6,668 nt of DNA, taken from Actinomycetes bacterium. Its GTDB lineage: Bacteria; Actinomycetota; Acidimicrobiia; Acidimicrobiales; RAAP-2. The notes beneath the pieces are model-generated. The model saw only the letters and a program-made list of their open reading frames with translations. It did no database searches and was not told the DNA's origin. A program made the translations under genes and the position numbers. This document shows, piece by piece, positions 1 through 6,308 of this stretch (its first letter is position 1; the number at the start of each line of letters is the position of its first letter). The stretch covers positions 1 to 6,668 of the forward strand of contig JAKBCT010000051.1 of assembly GCA_021807655.1 (NCBI GenBank), read 5' to 3'.

Positions 1-534
1 GACCACCTCGTGGCGGCGCCCGTGCTCGAGGGCTACCTGAAGTCGCACACGAACCCCCACGAGATCGTCGTCGTCGCGCCGGACGCCGGTCGGGTCAAGG
101 TCGCTGAGCGCTACGCCCAGCACCTCGGCTGCGACCTCGCGCTGGTCCACAAGACCCGCCCGCGCGGACTGACCAACGTGGCCGAGGCGCGCCACATCGT
201 CGGTGACGTGCGCGGACGCCACTGCGTGCTCATCGACGACATGATCGATACCGCCGGCACGATTGTGGCGGCCTGTGACCTCTTGAAGTCCCACGGGGCC
301 GAGGAGATCTGGGTCATGGCGACCCACGCCGTCTTCTCGCCGCCCGCGGTGGAGCGGCTCTTTAACGCGCCGGTCAGCCGGGTCATCGTCACCGACACGC
401 TGCCGCTGGGTCCCGACCGATGGTTTGAGAAGCTCGAGGTCCTGTCGGTGGCGACCATCGTCGCCAACGCCATTTCGGCGATTTTCGAGGATTCGTCGGT
501 TTCGGACATCTTCGGCGGCGAGAACCTGCTGTAG
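1..534 (+). CDS. prs: Ribose-phosphate pyrophosphokinase (PRPP synthase), C-terminal part, 5' end cut by the window
   Basis: Cytoplasmic enzyme that transfers pyrophosphate from ATP to ribose 5-phosphate to give PRPP, the precursor of purines, pyrimidines, histidine, tryptophan and NAD. The frame is open from base 1, so the visible 177 residues are the C-terminal half of a protein usually about 310-330 residues long. The GTG at base 10 is an internal valine, not a start. Visible family signatures are AAPVLEGYL near residues 5-13, the catalytic flexible-loop motif HKTRP (Lys51 and Arg53 of the fragment, matching the essential Lys/Arg pair of the family), and the PRPP/ribose-phosphate binding signature DDMIDTAGT at residues 79-87 (bases 235-261). 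ATHAVFS and VTDTLPL follow, as in other bacterial Prs proteins. HKTR, rather than the enterobacterial DKRRP, is the form I recall from Actinobacteria. The stop is TAG at 532-534. In Actinobacteria prs commonly precedes rplY and pth, as here. No damage is visible. Confidence 0.96.
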   Translation, partial: DHLVAAPVLEGYLKSHTNPHEIVVVAPDAGRVKVAERYAQHLGCDLALVHKTRPRGLTNVAEARHIVGDVRGRHCVLIDDMIDTAGTIVAACDLLKSHGAEEIWVMATHAVFSPPAVERLFNAPVSRVIVTDTLPLGPDRWFEKLEVLSVATIVANAISAIFEDSSVSDIFGGENLL

Positions 535-537
535 GCG

Positions 538-567
538 TTGGCTGGTACATCGCAAAGGCACTAGGCT
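538..567 (+). promoter_or_regulatory. Candidate sigma70-type promoter for rplY (TTGGCT, 18-bp spacer, TAGGCT)
   Basis: The prs-rplY gap holds TTGGCT at 538-543 (four of six matches to TTGACA) and TAGGCT at 562-567 (first, second and last bases match TATAAT), 18 bp apart. A transcript starting about 7 bp after the -10 would have a leader of roughly 45 nt carrying the rplY Shine-Dalgarno. The same TAGGCT hexamer recurs in the only other substantial gap of the window. Promoter function is inferred from spacing and position; the match is moderate and read-through from prs is also possible, since I see no terminator between the genes. Confidence 0.45.
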
Positions 568-606
568 GTTTCACCTGTGTGGCGCCCCGGTGGGCCCCGC
601 AATCGC

Positions 607-613
607 TAAGGAG
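607..613 (+). promoter_or_regulatory. Shine-Dalgarno site of rplY
   Basis: TAAGGAG lies 5 nt upstream of the ATG at 619 and closely matches the anti-Shine-Dalgarno sequence of 16S rRNA. It fixes the rplY start and is the strongest ribosome binding site in the window, which fits a highly expressed ribosomal protein. Confidence 0.85.
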
Positions 614-618
614 TTCTC

Positions 619-1206
619 ATGTCGCAAGTCACGCTGCCCGCGTCTACGAGTCGGGACCCGGGTTCGCGTTCCTCGCGCCGCCTGCGCGCTGGGGGATCGA
701 TTCCCGGTGTCGTCTACGGCGTTGGTACTGAGCCCCTGGCCGTCTCGGTTGACGCCAAGGCCTTTCGCACGGCGGTATCAGGCGATCAGGGACTCAATAC
801 CCTCATCGAGCTCGACGCCGACGGACGACACTTCACGGTGATGGCTCGCGAGATCCAGCGTCACCCGGTGCGCGGCACCGTGTCGCACGTCGATTTCCAG
901 ATTGTCGATCCGACCAAGCCCGTCGTGGCCGAAGTAGCCCTGCACATCATTGGCGATGCGGTCGAGGTGCGACACGCCGACTGGGAAGTCGACCAACAGC
1001 TGTTCAGCCTCGAAGTGCGCACTCGTCCGGACCGCATACCGACGCACCTGGACGTCGATATCTCGGAGCTGCGCGTCGGCGGCACCATTCGCATCGCCGA
1101 CGTGGTGCTGCCCGACGGGGTCGAGCCGATTGGTGACCCGGCGGTTGCGGTCGTCGCGACCCACGCCGGTCGGTCCGCCAAGACCGGCGCCGTCGTGACG
1201 GAGTAG
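619..1206 (+). CDS. rplY: 50S ribosomal protein bL25, long two-domain form (Ctc/TL5 type)
   Basis: Large-subunit ribosomal protein that binds 5S rRNA. At 195 residues it is the long form (N-terminal 5S-binding domain plus a C-terminal beta-rich domain), not the roughly 94-residue enterobacterial L25; the long form is called Ctc, the general stress protein, in Bacillus and TL5 in Thermus. The N-terminal domain covers about residues 3-95 and shows SSRRLRAGGSIPGVVYG (18-34) and QRHPVRGTVSHVDFQ (80-94), both strong family signatures. The C-terminal domain covers about residues 100-184, with DISELRVGGTIRIADVVLP (147-165) matching the conserved D-S-L-x-G-x-x-I-x-x-x-D-x-x-LP block. The ATG start is fixed by TAAGGAG 5 nt upstream. 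The stop TAG is only 4 nt before pth, so the two are likely co-transcribed, a pairing common in bacteria. Nothing unusual is seen in length or motifs. Confidence 0.96.
   Translation: MSQVTLPASTSRDPGSRSSRRLRAGGSIPGVVYGVGTEPLAVSVDAKAFRTAVSGDQGLNTLIELDADGRHFTVMAREIQRHPVRGTVSHVDFQIVDPTKPVVAEVALHIIGDAVEVRHADWEVDQQLFSLEVRTRPDRIPTHLDVDISELRVGGTIRIADVVLPDGVEPIGDPAVAVVATHAGRSAKTGAVVTE
1200..1203 (+). promoter_or_regulatory. Shine-Dalgarno site of pth inside the end of rplY
   Basis: GGAG spans the last codons of rplY and sits 7 nt upstream of the GTG at 1211. It supports that GTG as the pth start even though it gives an N-terminal extension, and suggests that ribosomes ending rplY translation re-initiate on pth. 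Confidence 0.6.
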
Positions 1207-1210
1207 CACC

Positions 1211-1828
1211 GTGTCGCTGCGGCGCTCGTCGGAGGCGACGCGCCACGGCAGCCCCAGTGCGTGGCTCGTGGTCGGACTCGCCAACCCCGGTGACCAGTAC
1301 GCCGGGAGTCGCCACAACGTCGGTGGCGACGCCGTTCGATTAGTCGCGGCCCGTCGTGGCGTCCAGCTCACCCAGGAACGCCGCCAGCGCGCCGTCATCG
1401 CCTCGGTCGCGACCATTGGCGGACTGGTGACGCTCGCCGTGCCCACGACCTACATGAACGACTCGGGTGCCGCGTTGGCGCCGCTGATGCGGCGAACGTC
1501 GGTGAGCGACCTCGCCCGCGTCGTCGTCGTTCACGACGAACTCGATCTCGAACCCGGTCGACTACGTCTCAAGTGTGGCGGGGGACTCGCGGGCCACAAC
1601 GGCCTGCGCTCGATTGCCCAAGCGCTCGGATCGACCGACTTCTGCCGCTTGCGAATCGGCATTGGCAAGCCGCTACGCAAGGAGCAGGGCGCGGACTACG
1701 TGTTGCGGCGTCCGTCGAGCACTGGGCGCGCGGCGCTGCAGGCTGAGGTTGAGCGAGCCGCGGACGCCATTGAGTTGCTGCTGGATCATGGCTTCGACGA
1801 GGCCCAACGTCGCGTCAACGGTTCGTAA
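1211..1828 (+). CDS. pth: Peptidyl-tRNA hydrolase
   Basis: Cytoplasmic esterase that releases peptides from peptidyl-tRNA dropped by stalled ribosomes, so the tRNA can be recycled; usually essential in bacteria. The protein has 205 residues (E. coli Pth 194). The family core begins at WLVVGLANPGDQYAGSRHN (18-36), containing Asn25 and the catalytic His35 (E. coli Asn10 and His20). PTTYMNDSG (78-86) carries the substrate-binding Asn83 (Asn68), VHDELDL (107-113) carries the catalytic Asp109 (Asp93), and GGGLAGHNGLRSI (123-135) carries Asn130 (Asn114). FCRLRIGIGKP (144-154) follows as usual, so all key residues are present. The start is GTG at 1211, supported by GGAG 7 nt upstream. It adds about 15 polar residues before the core, more than usual, and no ATG lies closer to the core. 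The gene begins 4 nt after rplY and its TAA stop overlaps the mfd ATG by one base, pointing to one translation-coupled operon. Confidence 0.96.
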   Translation: MSLRRSSEATRHGSPSAWLVVGLANPGDQYAGSRHNVGGDAVRLVAARRGVQLTQERRQRAVIASVATIGGLVTLAVPTTYMNDSGAALAPLMRRTSVSDLARVVVVHDELDLEPGRLRLKCGGGLAGHNGLRSIAQALGSTDFCRLRIGIGKPLRKEQGADYVLRRPSSTGRAALQAEVERAADAIELLLDHGFDEAQRRVNGS

Positions 1829-4800
1829 TGGCGTCGATCGGCCTGCGCCGAGTTCTTGACCTGGTCACGCCACGACTGAATCAGGCGCTGCTGGCCGGGA
1901 CGTTGACGCCGAGCACGCACGCCACACCCCTCGCCGTGGCGGCCCACGCCGCATCGGTGCCGCTCACGATCGCCACCGTCGCCACCTCGAACGAGGCCGA
2001 GTTGCTCCACGACGCGTTGGTGGCGCTCTACGGCGACGACGCCGCGGTGGCGCTCTGGCCCGCGTGGGACACGCACCCGTTGGAACGGGTCAGTCCCGAC
2101 ATTTCGGTCATGGCCGCTCGCAGCGTCTTGCGCTGGCGGCTCACCCAGCCAGATCACCCCCGCGTCGTGGTCGCCCCCGTTCGTGCGCTCGCCCAGATCT
2201 TGGCGCCGGGGTCGGTCTCCGAGCCCCTGACCGTACGGCGCGGCGAGTCGCGCGACCGCGACGACGTCCTCCAGCGTCTGGTCGCACTGGGGTATCGGCG
2301 CGAGACCATCGTCGAGCACCGTGGCGAGTTCGCGGTGCGCGGCGGCATCGTCGATCTGTGGTCGCCCCACGCCGATCAGCCGGTGCGCCTCGACTTTTTT
2401 GGCGACGAGATCGAGCGGCTGACCTCCTTTGACGTCGCGAATCAACGTGCGTTGGTGGCCGCCGAGTCGACGTGGTTGGTCAGCGCACGCGAGTGGACGC
2501 CCGGTTCGCGCGAGCGAGAGGCCGCGCAGCGGCTGGCCGAACGCGAGCCGTGGGGTCGAGCGGCGTTTGATCGCCTCGCGGCGGGTGAGCACTTTGACGG
2601 TATGGAAGGTTGGATGCCCCTCTTCGTCGAGCAGCGCCGCACGCTGCTCGACGAACTCGCGAACGCCTCGTTGTTCGTGGTGGAGCCGGCGCGCGTCGCT
2701 CACCGACTCAACGAGCTGCTCGACGAAGAGCGAGAGCTGACCGACACCGTCGCGGCGACGTGGCGGGCCACGATCGTCGTGCCGCTGCTGCACGAGGACT
2801 GGTCAACCCTCTCGTCGCGGCCGCGCGTCGACTTCGAGACGTCGGGGCCGACCGAACTCGTCGTGGGCTCACCGCCGGCGGTCCAGGGCGACCCCGCGCG
2901 GATCGCGGCCCACGTGCGGTCGTGGTCGTCGCAGCGCCGTGGCGTCGTGCTCACCGCCAATCCGGCGGCCGTTGAGCGCATGGCTGACCAGTTGCGAGCC
3001 GAGGGACTGGCGGTGACGACCGATCCAGCCCGGGTCCTCGACGTGCGTCTGAGCGTGCTGCACAGCTCCCTACCGGCTGGTTTCGCCATGGACGAACCGG
3101 CCGTGGTCGTGTGGAGCGAGACGGATCTCACGGGGCGGCGCAGCGTGCACCGCACGGAACGCCACCGGGCCCGAACGGTCGATGGCTTCTTCGATGACCT
3201 GGCCGTCGGGAGTTACGTGGTGCATCGCCACCACGGCGTCGCTCGGTTTTCTGGCACGACCACGCGCGCCATCAACGGCACGGTTCGCGACTACCTCATC
3301 TTGGAGTTCAAAGACGGGCGGAGCTACTGGCCGACCGAGCAGATCGACGTGCTCACGCCCTACACCGGGGGTGACGCGCCGGCCCTTTCGCGCATGGGTG
3401 GTGCCGAATGGCAACGCACGCGCGCCACCGCGCGCGCCGCGGCCTACCTCGTCGCACAAGATCTCGTCGACCTCTACCGACAGCGGTCGGTCGCGGTCGG
3501 TCACGCCTTCGCGCCCGACACGACGTGGCAGCACGAGATGGAGGAACTCTTCCCCTACGCGCTCACCGCTGATCAGGCCCAGGCCATCGAGGACGTCAAG
3601 GCCGACATGGAGCACGAACGGCCCATGGATCGGCTCGTGTGCGCCGACGTCGGCTTCGGCAAGACCGAAATCGCCGTGCGGGCAGTCTTCAAGGCCGTCC
3701 AGGACAACCGTCAAGCCGCCGTCCTGGTGCCGACGACCCTGCTCGCGAGTCAACACTTCGCCACCTTCAGCGAGCGCTTCGCCGGGTTCCCCGTGCGCGT
3801 GGCCATGCTCAGTCGATTCGTCGAGGACTCGGACGCTCGCGCAACGCTGCGTGGACTCGACGACGGGACGATCGACGTGGTGATCGGTACGCACCGACTC
3901 CTGTCCGAGGACGTTCGATTCAAGAATCTGGGGTTGCTCGTGGTCGACGAGGAGCAGCGCTTTGGGGTATCGCACAAGGAGGCGATCAAGGCCCGCTCGG
4001 TCGGCGTCGACGTCTTGACCCTGTCGGCGAGCCCGATCCCGCGCACACTCGAGATGGCCTTTGCGGGGATCCGTGACCTCTCGATGGTGACCACACCCCC
4101 GGCCGACCGTCGGCCGATCCTCACCCACGTGGGCGAGTACGACGAGGCCGCGGTCGTTGAGGCGGTGCGCCGCGAACTGCTGCGCGAGGGCCAGGTGTTC
4201 TTCGTGCACAACCGCGTGTACGACATTGACGAAGTGGCGCGTCGCCTCGGCCGTCTCGTTCCCGACGCGCGTATCGCCGTCGCGCACGGCCAGCTCGACG
4301 AGGGGACCCTGGAGCGCATCATGGTGGACTTCTGGGAGCGCCGCTACGACGTGCTCGTCTGTACGACGATCGTGGAGTCCGGCATCGATCTGCCGTCAGT
4401 CAACACGCTCATCGTCGATCGAGCCGAGCGACTCGGTCTCGGGCAACTTCATCAGTTGCGCGGTCGCGTCGGCCGCTCGGGTCAGCGGGCCTACGCCTAT
4501 CTCTTTCACGCCGCGGGGCAGGCGCTCTCGGAGACGGCGTTCGAGCGCCTGCGAACGATCGGCGACAACACCGCGCTCGGCAGCGGCTTCAAGATCGCCA
4601 TGCGCGACTTGGAAATTCGCGGCGCCGGCAATTTGCTCGGCCACGACCAGTCCGGTCCCGTCGCGGCCGTCGGCTACGACCTGTACGTACAACTGGTTGC
4701 CGAGGCCGTGGCCGAGGCGAAGGGCGTCGCGGTCCCCGAGCCCGTTACCATCGCGCTCGACGTGCCCGGTGAGGCCCACCTGCCCCAGTCCTACGTCGAG

Positions 4801-5205
4801 GCCGACGACGCGCGCCTGGAGGCCTACCGACGCCTCGCCTCGATCACGAGTGCGGCGGCGCTCGCCGATCTTCGCGACGAGTGGATCGATCGCTACGGTC
4901 CGTTGCCGGCCGCGGCCGAGGGGCTGCTCGAGCTGGCCGACCTGCGTCTGGCGTGCCTCGACGTTGGCGTCACTCGTTTTACGGTCGCCCCGGCGAAGGT
5001 CGGCGTACGGTCCCGACCCGTCGTGCGCTTCGGCCCGCTCGCGCTCTCGTTGAGTCAGCAGATGCGACTGCGGCGCCGTCACGGCTCGCGCGCCTACGAC
5101 GAAACCTCCGGTGAGGTCCGCGTCGAGACCGTCGCGTCACTGACCTCGCCCGCGGCCCTGCGCAAACTCCTGGGTGAAACGGTCGCGACAACGTCGGGGG
5201 ACTGA
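1828..5205 (+). CDS. mfd: Transcription-repair coupling factor Mfd
   Basis: ATP-driven DNA translocase that pushes or removes RNA polymerase stalled at lesions and recruits UvrA for nucleotide excision repair. The 1125 residues are normal for the family (E. coli 1148). Domains in order: UvrB-like N-terminal region about 40-330, with LWPAWDTHPLERVSPD (76-91) and EFAVRGGIVDLW (167-178) and no intact Walker A, as expected for Mfd; RNA polymerase interaction (CarD-like) domain about 455-520, with GSYVVHRHHGVARF (461-474) and YWPTEQID (500-507); RecG-like translocase about 575-945; C-terminal TRCF domain about 970-1085. Translocase motifs are ADVGFGKTEIA (606-616, Walker A Lys612), THRLL (688-692), DEEQ (707-710), SASPIPRTLE (733-742), VESGID (849-854), QLHQLRGRVGRS (873-884) and the TRG element DLEIRGAGNLLG (927-938). 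Motif III reads SASPIPRT where SATPIPRT or TATPIPRT is usual. The ATG overlaps the pth stop by one base and has no clear Shine-Dalgarno, so translation is probably coupled to pth. No frameshift is seen. Confidence 0.97.
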   Translation: MASIGLRRVLDLVTPRLNQALLAGTLTPSTHATPLAVAAHAASVPLTIATVATSNEAELLHDALVALYGDDAAVALWPAWDTHPLERVSPDISVMAARSVLRWRLTQPDHPRVVVAPVRALAQILAPGSVSEPLTVRRGESRDRDDVLQRLVALGYRRETIVEHRGEFAVRGGIVDLWSPHADQPVRLDFFGDEIERLTSFDVANQRALVAAESTWLVSAREWTPGSREREAAQRLAEREPWGRAAFDRLAAGEHFDGMEGWMPLFVEQRRTLLDELANASLFVVEPARVAHRLNELLDEERELTDTVAATWRATIVVPLLHEDWSTLSSRPRVDFETSGPTELVVGSPPAVQGDPARIAAHVRSWSSQRRGVVLTANPAAVERMADQLRAEGLAVTTDPARVLDVRLSVLHSSLPAGFAMDEPAVVVWSETDLTGRRSVHRTERHRARTVDGFFDDLAVGSYVVHRHHGVARFSGTTTRAINGTVRDYLILEFKDGRSYWPTEQIDVLTPYTGGDAPALSRMGGAEWQRTRATARAAAYLVAQDLVDLYRQRSVAVGHAFAPDTTWQHEMEELFPYALTADQAQAIEDVKADMEHERPMDRLVCADVGFGKTEIAVRAVFKAVQDNRQAAVLVPTTLLASQHFATFSERFAGFPVRVAMLSRFVEDSDARATLRGLDDGTIDVVIGTHRLLSEDVRFKNLGLLVVDEEQRFGVSHKEAIKARSVGVDVLTLSASPIPRTLEMAFAGIRDLSMVTTPPADRRPILTHVGEYDEAAVVEAVRRELLREGQVFFVHNRVYDIDEVARRLGRLVPDARIAVAHGQLDEGTLERIMVDFWERRYDVLVCTTIVESGIDLPSVNTLIVDRAERLGLGQLHQLRGRVGRSGQRAYAYLFHAAGQALSETAFERLRTIGDNTALGSGFKIAMRDLEIRGAGNLLGHDQSGPVAAVGYDLYVQLVAEAVAEAKGVAVPEPVTIALDVPGEAHLPQSYVEADDARLEAYRRLASITSAAALADLRDEWIDRYGPLPAAAEGLLELADLRLACLDVGVTRFTVAPAKVGVRSRPVVRFGPLALSLSQQMRLRRRHGSRAYDETSGEVRVETVASLTSPAALRKLLGETVATTSGD

Positions 5206-5213
5206 CCAGTCGG

Positions 5214-5225
5214 TAGGCTATCGGG
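5214..5225 (+). promoter_or_regulatory. Candidate -10 element for a leaderless transcript of the PpiC-like gene
   Basis: TAGGCT occupies 5214-5219 and is followed by six bases and then the GTG start at 5226. If transcription starts at the G of that GTG, the hexamer lies exactly at -12 to -7, the standard place for a -10 box. No Shine-Dalgarno fits in the 20-bp gap after the mfd stop, since the G run at 5223-5225 touches the start codon. Leaderless mRNAs are common in Actinobacteria. No good -35 hexamer is visible 16-19 bp upstream, inside the end of mfd, so the promoter would depend on the -10. This is an inference from geometry. Confidence 0.5.
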
Positions 5226-6308
5226 GTGCGTCGCATCGCTGCCTTCTTCGTCATCGTCCTCGTCGTTGCCGTGCTGGTGGGTCGCTCGAGCGTTTCGTCG
5301 GGCGTGAGTGTGAACGGCCTCAGTGTTTCGAACCAGGAGCTGCGCGCCGAGCTGACCGCGATCACGTCGTCACCGACCCTCCAGTGCTACCTCACCGCCA
5401 TTGCGCCGGCGAGCTACAGCGCCGGCGGCGGTAGTTCGACGATGGCGGCGTCGGGCGCCGCCGCGTGGGCGAACCTGCGAATTCAGGGACTGGCGATCGA
5501 CCAGTACGCGAGGGACCAGTTGCACTATCGGCCGGGGACCGACCTGCTTAAGGCCGAGGCATCGCTCGAGTTCGAGATGAACCAGGCCGCCGCCGCCAAC
5601 TCGCTGCACTGCCCGGGCAGCCCCGCCCAGGCGCTCGCCGCGATGCCGACGGCGATGCGCAACGCCGAGGTGATCGCCCAGGCGGAGTCGCTCTATCTCG
5701 TGAGCCGGCTCAACTCCACTATCCCGCTCACCACGGCGTCGTTGCGGACCTACTTCGACTCGCACCGATCGGCCTTCGACACGATCTGCGTGAGCATCGC
5801 CCTGGTGCCAACGTCATCGATCCGGGCCTTCACCGCGGCCCAGTCCACGGGCTCCACCGTCGCCGAACTGGCCAAGAAGTTCTCGGTCGACGCGTCGGCG
5901 GCGCGCGGCGGTGCCTACGGATGCTTTGGTCCATCGTCGCCGTACTACGCGGGGGTGCGCGCCGACCTGGGTACGACCCCGATGAACCGGTTCCCCACGA
6001 CACCACTGTCGGCCAATCAGAACGGCACGGTCTACGGGCTGTACGTCGCGGCCACCAAGCGCACCGCGACACCCTTTGCGCAGGCCGAGGCGCTGGTGCT
6101 CGCCGACGTCCGCACGCTGAACGCGAGTTCGGCCAACACGGTGAAGAACACGATCCTCGACCGTGCCGCGGTCGCCGTTGATCCGGCCTTTGGGCGATGG
6201 GGCCTCGGCGCCAACGGGCTGTCGGTCTTTGCGCCCGCGCTGCCGTCGACGTCGAACGTCACGGGGACGTCGACGTTGAGCGCCCCCAGCGCGTTGACCT
6301 ATCAGTGA
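5226..6308 (+). CDS. Exported SurA/PpiC-like (parvulin-fold) protein, probable extracytoplasmic foldase or chaperone
   Basis: Predicted 360-residue protein outside the cytoplasmic membrane. Residues 1-3 (MRR) and a hydrophobic stretch at about 4-18 form a signal peptide or membrane anchor; there is no lipobox cysteine and no clear AxA cleavage site. VSVNGLSVSNQELRAEL (27-43) matches the start of SurA/PrsA-type N-terminal domains, which extend to about 165. A PpiC-like region at about 168-280 shows LRTYFDSHRSAFDTICVSI (173-191), VAELAKKFSVDASAARGGAYGCF (in two parts, 212-226 and 227-234), and VDPAFGRWG (318-326), the last resembling a closing motif of actinobacterial SurA-like proteins. By motif alignment the usual His of the S-H-I-L block reads Ile191, so prolyl isomerase activity is doubtful. 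Four cysteines (54, 129, 188, 233) could form two disulfides. The tail, 337-360, is rich in Ser/Thr/Ala. The GTG start lies 20 bp after mfd with no Shine-Dalgarno, and the stop overlaps mazG by 4 bp. The client protein is unknown. The family call is fairly sure and the activity is not. Confidence 0.75.
   Translation: MRRIAAFFVIVLVVAVLVGRSSVSSGVSVNGLSVSNQELRAELTAITSSPTLQCYLTAIAPASYSAGGGSSTMAASGAAAWANLRIQGLAIDQYARDQLHYRPGTDLLKAEASLEFEMNQAAAANSLHCPGSPAQALAAMPTAMRNAEVIAQAESLYLVSRLNSTIPLTTASLRTYFDSHRSAFDTICVSIALVPTSSIRAFTAAQSTGSTVAELAKKFSVDASAARGGAYGCFGPSSPYYAGVRADLGTTPMNRFPTTPLSANQNGTVYGLYVAATKRTATPFAQAEALVLADVRTLNASSANTVKNTILDRAAVAVDPAFGRWGLGANGLSVFAPALPSTSNVTGTSTLSAPSALTYQ
6244..6275. repeat. 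Perfect 10-bp inverted repeat with 12-bp loop near the 3' end of the PpiC-like gene
   Basis: CGTCGACGTC at 6244-6253 is the reverse complement of GACGTCGACG at 6266-6275, with 12 bases between. It lies inside the Ser/Thr-rich tail codons and ends about 30 nt before the mazG GTG. As RNA it could form a GC-rich hairpin, with a competing shorter pairing of ACGTC (6256-6260) with GACGT (6266-6270). No T run follows, so it is not a classic intrinsic terminator. It may be a by-product of GTCGAC-rich codon use; a regulatory role is speculative. Confidence 0.5.

Noticed and set aside
10..534. GTG at base 10 as the start of the first gene
   Set aside because: The frame is open from base 1 and the codon corresponds to an internal residue of Prs; the gene is truncated by the window edge.
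584..595. Possible hairpin GCCC/GGGC with a 4-base loop in the prs-rplY gap, considered as a prs terminator or leader structure
   Set aside because: The stem is only 4 bp and no T run follows, so it supports neither a terminator nor a regulatory leader.
1786..2793. Long antisense open frame (335 codons) opposite the start of mfd
   Set aside because: Same reason: rich in Arg, Gly and His, with no domain, entirely explained by GC-biased codon use of mfd on the + strand.
3070..4287. Long antisense open frame (405 codons) opposite mfd
   Set aside because: It mirrors a real, motif-rich gene in a GC-rich genome, where long antisense frames arise by chance. Its translation shows no recognisable domain and it has no credible start signal.
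4157..5053. 298-codon + strand frame inside mfd in another phase
   Set aside because: Low-complexity Arg/Ser/Pro translation overlapping well-conserved Mfd motifs in the true frame; no frameshift is needed to explain the region.
5186..5196. CGAC/GTCG mini-hairpin at the end of mfd, considered as a terminator
   Set aside because: A 4-bp stem with a 3-base loop inside coding sequence and without a T run is too weak.
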